A stretch of DNA of 64,000 nt from Sphingomonas natans (GTDB lineage Bacteria > Pseudomonadota > Alphaproteobacteria > Sphingomonadales > Sphingomonadaceae), in assembly GCF_030546695.1 (NCBI RefSeq), contig NZ_JAUOTP010000001.1:558001-622000 (forward strand), in the 5' to 3' direction. Below, piece after piece: positions 1-7,351 of this stretch. The notes beneath the pieces were generated by a model, which was not told where the DNA came from, did not search any database, and was given only the letters and a program-made list of their open reading frames with translations. The position numbers were made by a program, and so were the translations under genes. Position 1 is the first letter of the stretch, and every line of letters starts with the position of its first letter.

Positions 1-333
1 AAGGCGTCGGGCAAGCTGCTGCTGATCGATCTGGGTGGGAATTGGTGCCTCGATTGCCGGATCCTCGCGGGCACGATGGAATTGCCCGAGGTCGAGACCT
101 GGCTGCGCAAACATTATGAGCTGGTCTCGGTCGATGTCGGCCGCTTCGACAAGAATCTCGACGTGCCCGCGCGCTACGGCTTCACCAAGCGGCTCGAGGG
201 CGTGCCCGCGCTGCTCGTCGTCGATCCCAAGAGCGACAAGCTGATCAATACGGGCAAGACGACCGCACTCTCGGACGCGCGCAGCATGAACCCGCAGGGC
301 CTTGCCGATTATCTGGCGCAGTTCGCGCGCTGA
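1..333 (+). CDS. Thioredoxin-like protein, C-terminal part
   Basis: The reading frame is open from base 1 and ends at the TGA at 331-333, so the start lies upstream of the window. The visible 110 residues have a thioredoxin-like layout: a hydrophobic strand (KLLLIDLGG), then W-C-L-D-C at residues 15-19, a CxxC redox or metal site in the usual place. Further on comes a GVPALLVVD strand matching the cis-Pro segment of the fold. This suggests a disulfide reductase or a periplasmic thioredoxin-family protein, but any signal peptide would be outside the window. It converges on the DNA ligase with a 9-base gap. Confidence 0.75.
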   Translation, partial: KASGKLLLIDLGGNWCLDCRILAGTMELPEVETWLRKHYELVSVDVGRFDKNLDVPARYGFTKRLEGVPALLVVDPKSDKLINTGKTTALSDARSMNPQGLADYLAQFAR

Positions 334-342
334 CGAAGCCGG

Positions 343-1947
343 TCAGACGATCAGCCGCTTGAGGCCCGCGATCGTGTCCGCCTCCGCCGCCGGCTTGTCG
401 GTGCGGATGCGCGCGATGCGGGGGAAGCGCATCGCCACGCCGGATTTGTGGCGCTTCGATTCGTGGATCGAATCGAACGCGATCTCCAGCACGAGGCTCT
501 TCTCCACCTCGCGCACCGGGCCGAAGCGCTGGACGGTCGCATTGCGGACGAAGCGGTCGAGCATCTTCAGCTCCTCGTCGGTGATGCCCGAATAGGCCTT
601 GCCGACGGGCAGCAACTCGCCCTCCTCGGTCCAGCAGCCGAACGTATAATCCGAATAATAGCTGGACCGCCGGCCGTGGCCGCGCTGCGCATACATGATG
701 ACGCAGTCGGCGGTGAGCGGGTCGCGCTTCCACTTGTACCACAGGCCCGTGCGGCGGCCCGCGACATATGGCGAGTCGCGGCGCTTGAGCATCACGCCCT
801 CGATCGCGGCATCGCGCGCGCCGGCGCGGATTTCCTCCAGCGCCTCGAAATCCCTGGCCTCGATCACCGCCGAAAGATCGAAGCGATCGGGATCGAGCTT
901 ACCGACGAGCGCCTCCAGCCGCGCGCGCCGCTCGGTCCAGCCTCGCTCGCGCAGATCCTCGGCGCCGTCGAACAGGATGTCGTAGAGCCGGACGAAGGCC
1001 GGGTAGTCGGCCAGCGCCTTCGGAGAGACGGTCTTGCGGCCGAGCCGCTGCTGGAGCGCGTTGAAGCTCGCCGCGCCCTCGCCTTCCGCCAGCGCCTCGC
1101 CGCCCTGATGCGCGCCTTTCACGAGCAATTCGCCATCGAGCACGCCGGGCTCGTGGAAGGCGGCGGCGACTTCGGGGAAGCTCGCGGTGATGTCGTCGCC
1201 GGCGCGGCTATAGAGCCGGGTCTCGGCGCCGATGCAGACGATCTGGACGCGGATTCCGTCCCATTTCCACTCGGCCGCAAAATCGGCGAGATCGACGCGC
1301 GCGTCCTCGAGCGGATGCGCGAGCATGAACGGGCGGAAGACCGGCACGTCCGCCGAGGTCGGCTGGGCTCCCGTGCCCTCCCCCCAGGCGAAGAGCGGCG
1401 CGAAGGGCGGCTTGAGCCCGTGCCACACCTCCTCGACCTGATCGACATCGAGCCCGAACGCGCTCGCCAGCCCCGTCTTGGCGAGCCGCGACGAGACGCC
1501 GACGCGCAGCGCGCCCGTCGCGAGCTTTAGCAGCGCGTAGCGGCTCGACGCGTCGAGCTGGTCGAGCATGTCGGCGAGCGCGCGCGGCGCCTCTCCCCGG
1601 CCCAGCGTCATCAGCCGTTCGACGACCGCGGAGATACGCAGCGCGCCGCTGTCGATCTCTTCGACCATCCCCGGCGGCTTGGGCCAGAGCAGCGACACCG
1701 TCTCGGCGAGATCGCCGACGAAATCGCGGCTCATCGCAAACAGCACGGGATCGACGCGCTCCTCGACGATGGCCTTGATCGCGGCCGCCTTCACGTGCGG
1801 CAGATCGAGCGTGCCGGTCAGCGCCGCCATCGCCCAGCCGCGATCGGGATCGGGCGTCGCGCGCAGATAATCGGCGATCAGCTTCAGCTTGGCGTTGCGC
1901 GATCGCGTGTAGACGAGGCCATCGAGCAGGCGGGAAAAGTCACGCAT
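343..1947 (-). CDS. ATP-dependent DNA ligase (cisplatin-response type)
   Basis: This 534-residue protein matches the stand-alone bacterial ATP-dependent ligases often labelled cisplatin damage response ligase. The N-terminal half (about 1-200) is the helical DNA-binding region. The nucleotidyltransferase core follows, with motif I E-W-K-W-D-G at 226-231, so Lys228 should take the AMP. Later motifs include LDGELL, the EGVMLK segment and WYKWK, followed by the OB-fold. It would seal nicks with ATP. In many alphaproteobacteria this ligase sits with a partner exonuclease and an Lhr-type helicase. Neither is next to it here: upstream are a DUF1328 gene and dps, so it appears orphaned. Family confidence is high; its repair role is inferred. 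Confidence 0.9.
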   Translation of the reverse strand: MRDFSRLLDGLVYTRSRNAKLKLIADYLRATPDPDRGWAMAALTGTLDLPHVKAAAIKAIVEERVDPVLFAMSRDFVGDLAETVSLLWPKPPGMVEEIDSGALRISAVVERLMTLGRGEAPRALADMLDQLDASSRYALLKLATGALRVGVSSRLAKTGLASAFGLDVDQVEEVWHGLKPPFAPLFAWGEGTGAQPTSADVPVFRPFMLAHPLEDARVDLADFAAEWKWDGIRVQIVCIGAETRLYSRAGDDITASFPEVAAAFHEPGVLDGELLVKGAHQGGEALAEGEGAASFNALQQRLGRKTVSPKALADYPAFVRLYDILFDGAEDLRERGWTERRARLEALVGKLDPDRFDLSAVIEARDFEALEEIRAGARDAAIEGVMLKRRDSPYVAGRRTGLWYKWKRDPLTADCVIMYAQRGHGRRSSYYSDYTFGCWTEEGELLPVGKAYSGITDEELKMLDRFVRNATVQRFGPVREVEKSLVLEIAFDSIHESKRHKSGVAMRFPRIARIRTDKPAAEADTIAGLKRLIV

Positions 1948-1960
1948 GGCTCACCCCGAT

Positions 1961-2072
1961 CCGTTTGGTTCGAGCAGCTTCGAGCGAAGTCGAGAAGCGT
2001 CGGTCGAGAACTCCCGCGCTGACTTCTCGACTGCGATCTCGACAAGCTCGATCTTCGCTCGAAGCGAACGGA
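1961..2072. repeat. Intergenic inverted repeat, family A
   Basis: An imperfect palindrome lies between the ligase start and the DUF1328 terminator. The left part (1961-1999) carries CGAGCGAAGTCGAGAAGCG. The right part (about 2014-2072) carries its approximate complement, ending CTCGAAGCGAACGG. A related sequence occurs at 20946-21006, also beside a terminator. No coding signal is seen. Confidence 0.65.
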
Positions 2073-2089
2073 CGAGCGGATCATCTGCC

Positions 2090-2124
2090 GAAAAAGAAAG
2101 GGCGACCTTTGAGGCCGCCCTTGT
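2090..2124 (-). terminator. Rho-independent terminator after the DUF1328 gene
   Basis: On the minus strand a GC-rich stem (AAGGGCGGCC with GGTCGCCCTT) closes a short TCAAA loop and runs into TTCTTTTT. It lies 22 bases past the stop codon of the DUF1328 gene. Confidence 0.75.
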
Positions 2125-2146
2125 CTCGATTGTCATGTCGATCCCG

Positions 2147-2320
2147 TCAGGTGACCGCCTTGCCGGCGACGAGCGCCAGGATCAGGAAGATCACGAACAG
2201 GGCGATGGCGAGGAAGAACAGGATCTTGGCGATGCCGACGAAGGCGCCGCCGATCCCGCCGAACCCCATCGCCCCGAGGATCAGGCCGACGACGAGGAAG
2301 ATAAGCGCGAGCTTGAGCAT
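2147..2320 (-). CDS. DUF1328 family small membrane protein
   Basis: This 57-residue ORF starts [12 protein letters not shown] and is almost entirely two hydrophobic helices (about 3-20 and 31-53) separated by a Gly-rich turn ([11 protein letters not shown]). That is the pattern of the DUF1328/YtjA family of short inner-membrane proteins. An AAGGA ribosome-binding site sits 5-9 bases upstream. A GGAAC-N16-CGTT promoter lies just upstream and a terminator just downstream, so it is probably monocistronic and under the general stress sigma factor EcfG. Members of this family are often stress-induced; the molecular role is unknown. Confidence 0.85.
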   Translation of the reverse strand: MLKLALIFLVVGLILGAMGFGGIGGAFVGIAKILFFLAIALFVIFLILALVAGKAVT

Positions 2321-2341
2321 GGAATGTCCTTTCGGGGGCCT

Positions 2342-2366
2342 AACGATCCACGAAAGTCACCGTTCC
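2342..2366 (-). promoter_or_regulatory. EcfG-type stress promoter for the DUF1328 gene
   Basis: Read on the minus strand, GGAAC (2366-2362), a 16-base spacer and CGTT (2345-2342) match the alphaproteobacterial EcfG general-stress consensus GGAAC-N16/17-CGTT exactly. The start codon lies 21 bases downstream of CGTT. No transcript data were available. Confidence 0.7.
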
Positions 2367-2388
2367 AGGCCGCCGCCCGCGCTCTTTC

Positions 2389-2886
2389 TTAGGCCTTGCG
2401 GCTCGCCTCGAACAGGAACCAGGCGCGCTCTTCGGCCTGATCGGTCCACTCGTCGACGATGCCGCTCGTGGCATTGTCCTTGGCCTCCTCGGCCTGCTCC
2501 TTGACGACGCGGAAGCCCTCGACGAGCTTCAGATTGTCGTCGCGCAGTTCGGCGAGCATCGCATCGGCGCTCACGAACTCGGCATCATTGTCCTTGATCG
2601 ACTGGCGGCGAGCGATGTCGCCGATCGAGCGCAAAGTCGTGCCGCCGGTCTTGCGAACGCGCTCGGCGATCGCATCGGTCACGCCCAGGATCTGCGTCGC
2701 CTGATCGTCGAGCATCAGGTGATAGTCGCGGAAATGCGGGCCGGAGACGTGCCAGTGGAAATTCTTGGTCTTCAGATACAGCGCATAAGCGTCGGCAAGC
2801 GAGGCGTTCAGCGCTTCGGCCACGCCGTGCAGCGCATTGGTCTGGAGGTCGGTCGGGGTCGCGAGCTTGGAAGGCGTATCCGCCAT
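2389..2886 (-). CDS. dps: Dps-family ferritin-like DNA-binding protein
   Basis: The 165-residue product is a four-helix Dps protein that stores iron, consumes peroxide and protects DNA in starved or stressed cells. The ferroxidase ligands expected at the subunit interface are visible: His44 in FHWH, His56 and Asp60 in YHLMLD, and Asp71 and Glu75 in DAIAER. Length is typical. Both termini are short, so tight DNA binding through a Lys-rich tail is not evident. A near-consensus EcfG promoter precedes it. With the DUF1328 gene it forms a stress-response pair. Confidence 0.93.
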   Translation of the reverse strand: MADTPSKLATPTDLQTNALHGVAEALNASLADAYALYLKTKNFHWHVSGPHFRDYHLMLDDQATQILGVTDAIAERVRKTGGTTLRSIGDIARRQSIKDNDAEFVSADAMLAELRDDNLKLVEGFRVVKEQAEEAKDNATSGIVDEWTDQAEERAWFLFEASRKA

Positions 2887-2921
2887 CGGGAATCTCCTCA
2901 GGATGCTGGTGCAGCCATCCT

Positions 2922-2946
2922 AACGGAAAAATGCGCGAAGCGATCC
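2922..2946 (-). promoter_or_regulatory. EcfG-like promoter for dps
   Basis: The minus strand reads GGATC (2946-2942), a 16-base spacer and CGTT (2925-2922). This is one mismatch from GGAAC-N16-CGTT, placed 35 bases before the dps start codon. The exact consensus in front of the next gene supports the call. Confidence 0.5.
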
Positions 2947-2998
2947 ATTACGGATGCCCAACAAAATCATTCAGGCTGATCGACTGCGCCGAACAGGC

Positions 2999-3310
2999 TC
3001 AGTGCGCGTAGCGGACCCCGACGGTGGCGAGCAGCAGATGCGCGACATCCCGCGCATCGGGCCCGCAGGCGGCGGCCTGGTCGATCGCGGCGAGCCAGGG
3101 GCCGAGCAGCGCCGAGCCCTCCTCGCGGACGATCGCATCGGCCATCCCGCCGACGACCTCTGCCGCCGAGTGAAGTTCGTTGGCGACGGCGAGGCGGCGG
3201 AGCTGGTTGACGAGGAGCATCTTGTCCGGGCCCTTGAGGCGGGGCAGTTCGGCCGCGAACTGGCCGAGCGCGGCGCGAAAACCCAATTGCTGATCGATCA
3301 TCGTCGCCAT
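2999..3310 (-). CDS. Hypothetical protein, 103 aa
   Basis: I do not recognise this family. The product is mostly helical and soluble, with no signal peptide or membrane segment. It has several Leu/Ala-rich stretches (AALGQFAAELPRL, MLLVNQLRRLAVA) and a C-terminal LLATVGVRYAH. A GGAGG sits just before the first ATG; a second in-frame ATG at 3301 would have better spacing, so the start is uncertain by three residues. It precedes dps on the same strand with a separate promoter between them. Codon use looks like its neighbours. Confidence 0.6.
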   Translation of the reverse strand: MATMIDQQLGFRAALGQFAAELPRLKGPDKMLLVNQLRRLAVANELHSAAEVVGGMADAIVREEGSALLGPWLAAIDQAAACGPDARDVAHLLLATVGVRYAH

Positions 3311-3387
3311 GAAACGCCTCCGTTACACCCTGCTTCGCACAGGAGGACTTAGCGATGGATTAAGACGGCGCGGTTGCAGCCGCTCCC

Positions 3388-3416
3388 TTGACATTTCGGC
3401 GCCCCGGCGGCAGAGG
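3388..3416 (+). promoter_or_regulatory. Possible promoter of the rpmG leader
   Basis: A consensus TTGACA (3388-3393) is followed 17 bases later by a poor, GC-rich -10 (CAGAGG, 3411-3416). It is the only strong -35 between the divergent gene and rpmG. The weak -10 keeps confidence low. Confidence 0.35.
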
Positions 3417-3426
3417 GCGGGCAAGC

Positions 3427-3453
3427 GAGCGGCTCCGGCCGCTCTTTGTTTTT
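3427..3453 (+). terminator. Intrinsic terminator or attenuator in the rpmG leader
   Basis: A perfect 7-bp stem, GAGCGGC (3427-3433) with GCCGCTC (3438-3444), closes a TCCG loop and is followed directly by TTTGTTTTT. It points the same way as rpmG and lies 43 bases before its start, with no plus-strand gene upstream. A second hairpin (3456-3472) follows. It either ends a short RNA or attenuates rpmG. Confidence 0.7.
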
Positions 3454-3495
3454 CCGGCGGCCTTCGGTCGCCCACCAGAGATCCGGGATAGCCCC

Positions 3496-3663
3496 ATGGC
3501 CAAGCCGACCACGGTCAAGATCAAGCTCGTCAGCACTGCCGACACGGGCTTCTATTATGTGACCAAGAAGAATCCGCGCAACACGACCGAGAAGATGAGC
3601 TTCCGGAAGTATGATCCTGTCGTCCGCAAGCATGTGGATTTCAAGGAAGCCAAGATCAAGTAA
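3496..3663 (+). CDS. rpmG: 50S ribosomal protein L33
   Basis: The 55-residue product starts [18 protein letters not shown] and ends [11 protein letters not shown], as in Gram-negative L33 of the large ribosomal subunit. It has no CxxC zinc motif (the expected Cys positions are replaced), so it is the zinc-independent form. The start is the ATG at 3496; the longer frame upstream runs through the leader hairpins and has no family match. The gene stands alone between two hairpins, a leader terminator and a downstream stem-loop. Confidence 0.95.
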   Translation: MAKPTTVKIKLVSTADTGFYYVTKKNPRNTTEKMSFRKYDPVVRKHVDFKEAKIK

Positions 3664-3670
3664 TCCGGCA

Positions 3671-3688
3671 GGGCGGCTTCGGCCGCCC
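3671..3688 (+). terminator. Stem-loop after rpmG
   Basis: GGGCGGC, a TTCG tetraloop and GCCGCCC form a very stable hairpin 8 bases past the rpmG stop. There is no T-run, so termination strength is uncertain. Confidence 0.5.
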
Positions 3689-3737
3689 GCCCCGCGCGCT
3701 TGCGACCAACCGAGCGCGCCTCCCTCGCACTTTCCAG

Positions 3738-3758
3738 TTGCGAGTGGTTCTCACTAGC
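3738..3758 (+). promoter_or_regulatory. Candidate Fur-type iron box before bfd
   Basis: The imperfect palindrome TGCGAGTGGTTCTCACT resembles alphaproteobacterial Fur boxes (TGCNAATNATTNTCA-like). It lies 31 bases before the bfd start, where a repressor would cover the promoter. Bfd genes are classically derepressed by iron starvation, which fits. Confidence 0.45.
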
Positions 3759-3788
3759 GTTAGACCATCCGCGACAGGAGAGTCGCCG

Positions 3789-3965
3789 ATGGTCGTTTGC
3801 GTGTGCAATGCCCTGAAGGAACGCGATGTCCGCGAAGCGGCGCGTTCCGGTTGCCAGAATCCGCTCGCCGCTTATGCCGCGTTCGGTCGCAAGCCGCAGT
3901 GCGGCCAATGCATCCCCTTCGCCCGCGCGCTGATCGCCGAGGAACGCGCCGCGCACGCGGCTTGA
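3789..3965 (+). CDS. bfd: Bacterioferritin-associated ferredoxin
   Basis: The 58-residue protein is a BFD-like [2Fe-2S] ferredoxin. Cys4 and Cys6 (MVVCVC) and Cys38 and Cys41 (QCGQC) give the CxC...CxxC ligand pattern of the fer2_BFD fold. It would pass electrons to bacterioferritin to reduce and release stored iron. The start ATG at 3789 puts the first Cys at residue 4, as in known members. No bacterioferritin gene is in the window; dps lies about 1 kb upstream on the other strand. A Fur-like box upstream suggests iron control. Confidence 0.9.
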   Translation: MVVCVCNALKERDVREAARSGCQNPLAAYAAFGRKPQCGQCIPFARALIAEERAAHAA

Positions 3966-3996
3966 GGCTGAATATCCACCATCGCAGGGATGAGGT

Positions 3997-4069
3997 GTGC
4001 TCCGGCGAAGGCCGGAGCGTTGGCGTCGGTATCCGCCAGTCTCCAAAGCTCCGGCCTTCGCCGGAGCAC
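3997..4069. repeat. Intergenic inverted repeat, family B
   Basis: Two perfect 22-base arms (3997-4018 and 4048-4069) flank a 29-base centre. Each arm is itself a near-palindrome around GCTCCGGCGAAGGCCGGAGC, so either arm can fold alone or pair with the other. It lies between the convergent bfd and pirin genes. Confidence 0.8.
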
Positions 4070-4095
4070 CGCGAAGCTTTATAGACCGCCTGAGC

Positions 4096-5022
4096 TTACG
4101 GGTAGCGGACCGGCGCAGGCCTCTGCTCCTCGGGAAGCGGGATGAACTCGCTCTCCCCCGGCACCTCAGCGAAGCGCCCTTCGCGCCAATCTTCCTTGGC
4201 CTGCTCGATCCGCTCGCCTGAGCTCGACACGAAATTCCAGAAGATCTGGCGAGGTTCGGGGAAGGCCTCTCCGCCGACCAGCATCAGCCGCGCGGGGCCG
4301 CTCGCCTTCAGCACCATCTCTGCACCCGGCTTGAACACGACGAGCTCGCCCGCGGCGAAACCGCCCGCCTGCCCCTCGACCGTCACCGCGCCCGAGACGA
4401 CATAGACGGCGCGCTCGTGATGCTCGGCCGAGAGCCGGTAGCGCGCGCCGTCCGCCAGCACGATGTCGGCATAGACGATGTCGGAGAAGCTCGGCACCGG
4501 CGAGCGCAGCCCGTCACTCGTGCCGACGATCAGCGTCAGCGCGACGCCGTCGCCCTCGCTCTTCGGGATCTCATGCGCCTTGTGGTGCGAGAAAGCGGGT
4601 GCGGTCTCCTCATGCGCCTTGGGCAAAGCGACCCAGGTCTGCAGCCCGTAGAGCGAGCCGCCCGCCTCGCGAATTTCGGGGCTCGTCCGCTCGGAATGGA
4701 CGATACCCGATCCCGCGGTCATCCAGTTGACCTCGCCCGGCCGGATCGCCTGGACGACGCCGAGGCTGTCGCGGTGGAGGATCTCGCCCTCCAGCAGATA
4801 GGTGACGGTCGCGAGGCCGATATGCGGATGCGGGCGCACGTCCAGGCCATGGCCCGCGCCGAACGCGGCCGGGCCCATCTGGTCGAAGAAGATGAACGGG
4901 CCGACCATCCGGCGATGCGCGGACGGGAGTGCGCGGCGAACCTGGAAGCCCTCGCCCAGATCGCGGACGGGCGGCAGGATGATCGCGTCGATGCCGGGCA
5001 TGTCGTGCGTGCGCAGGGTCAT
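4096..5022 (-). CDS. Pirin family protein (first of two)
   Basis: The 308-residue product is a bicupin of the pirin family. The metal-binding cluster of the N-terminal cupin is intact: His65 and His67 (PHPHIG), His109 and Glu111 (IVHSER). The [18 protein letters not shown] stretch is typical, and a C-terminal pirin domain follows. Some pirins are quercetin dioxygenases; others modulate transcription or enzymes, so the substrate is unknown. The start MTLRTHDM at 5022 has GGAGAG upstream; the longer frame would be translated from the repeat at 5060-5144. A second pirin follows upstream on the same strand. Confidence 0.85.
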   Translation of the reverse strand: MTLRTHDMPGIDAIILPPVRDLGEGFQVRRALPSAHRRMVGPFIFFDQMGPAAFGAGHGLDVRPHPHIGLATVTYLLEGEILHRDSLGVVQAIRPGEVNWMTAGSGIVHSERTSPEIREAGGSLYGLQTWVALPKAHEETAPAFSHHKAHEIPKSEGDGVALTLIVGTSDGLRSPVPSFSDIVYADIVLADGARYRLSAEHHERAVYVVSGAVTVEGQAGGFAAGELVVFKPGAEMVLKASGPARLMLVGGEAFPEPRQIFWNFVSSSGERIEQAKEDWREGRFAEVPGESEFIPLPEEQRPAPVRYP

Positions 5023-5059
5023 CTCGTCTCTCCATTCGCCTCCAGAGGCGACACTATTC

Positions 5060-5144
5060 CCCGTTCGTACTGAGCTTGTCGAAGTACGTGCTGGCAAGTG
5101 CTTCGCTTGTAGCACGTCCTTCGACTTCGCTCAGGACGAACGGG
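5060..5144. repeat. Intergenic inverted repeat, family C
   Basis: Arms at 5060-5092 and 5111-5144 pair over about 33 bases with few mismatches. They carry the common sphingomonad motif CGTTCGTCCTGAGCGAAG or a variant of it. It separates the two pirin genes. The copy at 8581-8699 shares part of it. Confidence 0.8.
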
Positions 5145-5164
5145 TCAAGATTGGTACGCGGCGC

Positions 5165-5863
5165 TTACGCCGCGTCGACCAGCACGATCTCGCTATCCTC
5201 GATCGCGGTCACGCGCAGCGTCTCCACCCCCGTGATCGCGACGCCGTCGCGCGCATTGGCGCGCTGGCCCTCGATCTCGATCGCACCCGTGGCGGGCACA
5301 AGATAGCCGCGGCGATCCGCGCCGAGATGATATTCGGCCGTTTCACCCGCCTTCAGCGTCGCCGCGACCACGCGCGCGTCGGTGCGGATCGGCAGCGCGT
5401 CATTGTCGTTCGCGAAGCCCGAGGCGAGCACGACGAACTGGCCGGCGCGATCGTCCTTGGGGAAGGGCTTGGCGCCCCAGCTCGGCTTCTCGCCGGTGCG
5501 CGTCGGCTGGATCCAGATCTGGAACAACGTCGTCGGCACGTCTTCCATATTATATTCGGCATGCGCTATGCCGGTGCCGGCGGACATCACCTGCACGTCG
5601 CCCGCGCCGGTGCGGCCCTGGTTGCCGAGATTGTCCTTGTGCGTGATCGCGCCGGTGCGGACATAGGTAATGATTTCCATGTCGCGATGCGGATGCGCGG
5701 GGAAGCCGCTGTTCGGCGCGATCACGTCGTCGTTCCAGACGCGCAGATTGCCCCAGTTGGTCCGCTTGGGATCATAATAGTTCGCGAAGGAGAAATGGTG
5801 CTTGGCATTTAGCCAACCGTGATTTTCGCCGCCGAGCGACGCAAAGGGCCGTACTTCGATCAT
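5165..5863 (-). CDS. Pirin family protein, YhhW-like (second of two)
   Basis: This 232-residue pirin is of the shorter YhhW-like type. The iron ligands are present: His57 and His59 (HPHRDMEIITY), His101 and Glu103 (IAHAEYN). YhhW-type pirins can open quercetin in vitro; the physiological substrate is unclear. It starts MIEVRPFASLGGENHGWLNAKHHFSF, as in the family. It lies upstream of the other pirin on the same strand, next to a small gene and a divergent LysR regulator, a layout often seen when the regulator controls the pirin genes. Confidence 0.88.
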   Translation of the reverse strand: MIEVRPFASLGGENHGWLNAKHHFSFANYYDPKRTNWGNLRVWNDDVIAPNSGFPAHPHRDMEIITYVRTGAITHKDNLGNQGRTGAGDVQVMSAGTGIAHAEYNMEDVPTTLFQIWIQPTRTGEKPSWGAKPFPKDDRAGQFVVLASGFANDNDALPIRTDARVVAATLKAGETAEYHLGADRRGYLVPATGAIEIEGQRANARDGVAITGVETLRVTAIEDSEIVLVDAA

Positions 5864-5895
5864 GTCAGATCCTTTCCCGATTTCGGGGTTTGGGT

Positions 5896-6198
5896 TCAGA
5901 GCGAGAGGAGAGCGAGCGCATCGACCTGCGCGGGGCTGAAGCCCTGATCGCGTAAGCTCGGCACCAGCGCCTCGGCCGGCTTGCGGCTGCGACGCGTGGA
6001 GCAGACGAAGCTGCGGATCGCCTCCAGCCTTTGGTCAGCCAGCGGGCGGGGTGCCCGATTGCCGGTCAGCACGCCGTAGAATTTGCGCAACTTGCCCGGC
6101 TCGCGGTTCGAGGTGCAGCCGCACTGCGCGACGTCCTTGAACGCGATCGATACCGCCTGCCATTCGGAGCGGCTGAGCTGGGGCTGGGCTGCGATCAT
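5896..6198 (-). CDS. Hypothetical protein, 100 aa
   Basis: I do not recognise this protein. It is basic and soluble, with three Cys residues (CGC near 26-28 and one near 67) and Arg-rich stretches (STRRSRKP). The C-terminal half, from about 68, resembles a short helical bundle ending AQVDALALLSL. It is the first gene of the minus-strand run leading into the two pirins, 32 bases before the next start, so it is probably co-transcribed and shares control by the divergent LysR gene. Confidence 0.6.
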   Translation of the reverse strand: MIAAQPQLSRSEWQAVSIAFKDVAQCGCTSNREPGKLRKFYGVLTGNRAPRPLADQRLEAIRSFVCSTRRSRKPAEALVPSLRDQGFSPAQVDALALLSL

Positions 6199-6290
6199 CT
6201 CGACCTCCTATCGTGTTGGAGCCGAGATAGGCTTGCGCAACTTGGCGGATAAGCCGCATAATATCGGCGAGCTTATTCTAGGAAATAGAA

Positions 6291-7211
6291 ATGTCCGGCC
6301 CCGGCACGCCCACCTTCGATCAGCTCCGCCTGTTCCTCGCGGTCGTCGAGACGGGCAGCTTCGCCGCCGCCGCGCGCCGGATGAACCGCGCGGTGTCGGT
6401 CGTCAGCTACGGCATCGGCAATCTCGAGATGCAGCTGGGCCTGCCCTTGTTCGAGCGCGAGGGGACGCGCCGGCCGAAGCTTACGGTGGCGGGCCGCGCG
6501 GTACTGGCCGAGGCGCGGACCGTCGCGCAGGGCATCGATGGCCTGCGCGCCAAAGTGAAGGGGCTGCTTGAAGGTCTGGAGGCCGAGGTCAATCTCGCCG
6601 TGGATGTCATGCTCCCGTCCGATCGGCTGGGGCGCGTGCTGCGCGGCTTCCAGGTGGCCTTCCCAACCGTCGCGCTGCGCCTCCATGTCGACGCGCTGGG
6701 CGCGGTGACGGCACATGTGGTCGAAGGCCGCGCCGTGATCGGGATCAGCGGGCCGATCTCCTCGGGCGACCAGATCGAGCGCATCGCGGCGGGGACGGTC
6801 GCGATGATCCCGGTCGCCGCGCCCGATCATGCACTGTCCCAGATGCACCCCATCCCGTCCGGTGCGACGCGCGACCATGTCCAGCTCGTCCTCACCGATC
6901 GATCGCCGCTCACCGAGGGCCGCGACTTCGCCGTCACGAGCACGCGCACGTGGCGGCTCGCCGATCTCGGCGCCAAGCATCAGCTGCTGCGCGAAGGGAT
7001 AGGCTGGGGCAACATGCCGCTGCCGATGGTGGAGGCCGATCTCGTGGCCGGCACCCTCGTCCGGCTCGCTCTCCCCGACGATACGGGCGGCACCTATCGC
7101 TTCTCGGGCATCTGGCGCCGCGACGCGCCGCCGGGGCCGGCGGCGTCTTGGCTGCTCCAGCAATTCGTGGAGGAAGGGCTGGAGGATCAGGCGGAAGCAC
7201 CGGATGTGTGA
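6291..7211 (+). CDS. LysR-family transcriptional regulator
   Basis: The 306-residue product has the N-terminal winged helix-turn-helix of LysR proteins (FDQLRLFLAVVETGSFAAAA, about 8-28, then a recognition helix). A C-terminal effector-binding domain with two Rossmann-like lobes starts near residue 90. It is divergent from the 100-aa gene and the two pirins, separated by 92 bases, the usual arrangement for a LysR regulator controlling its neighbours. The effector is unknown. The start ATG at 6291 follows a GGAA at about 9 bases. No clear T-N11-A box was pinned down. Confidence 0.9.
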   Translation: MSGPGTPTFDQLRLFLAVVETGSFAAAARRMNRAVSVVSYGIGNLEMQLGLPLFEREGTRRPKLTVAGRAVLAEARTVAQGIDGLRAKVKGLLEGLEAEVNLAVDVMLPSDRLGRVLRGFQVAFPTVALRLHVDALGAVTAHVVEGRAVIGISGPISSGDQIERIAAGTVAMIPVAAPDHALSQMHPIPSGATRDHVQLVLTDRSPLTEGRDFAVTSTRTWRLADLGAKHQLLREGIGWGNMPLPMVEADLVAGTLVRLALPDDTGGTYRFSGIWRRDAPPGPAASWLLQQFVEEGLEDQAEAPDV

Positions 7212-7223
7212 CGTCTTCCCCGA

Positions 7224-7323
7224 CCGTCATGCTGAACTTGTTTCAGCATCCATGAACCGACCTCACCGTTTGTCGCGGCAGTGAGGGCGGGCCTTGGATC
7301 CTGAAACAAGTTCAGGATGACGG
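7224..7323. repeat. Intergenic inverted repeat, family D
   Basis: Arms at 7224-7252 and 7295-7323 are about 29 bases long with few mismatches, built on CTGAACTTGTTTCAG and its complement. It starts 13 bases past the LysR stop and may act as a terminator before the next plus-strand gene. Confidence 0.8.
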
Positions 7324-7351
7324 GCTTGAGGGGAGCGCCTAAGCAGATGCC

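Noticed and set aside
448-1530. A 360-residue plus-strand open frame opposite the DNA ligase.
   Set aside because: It overlaps a well-matched ligase, has a basic, low-complexity composition and no recognisable fold.
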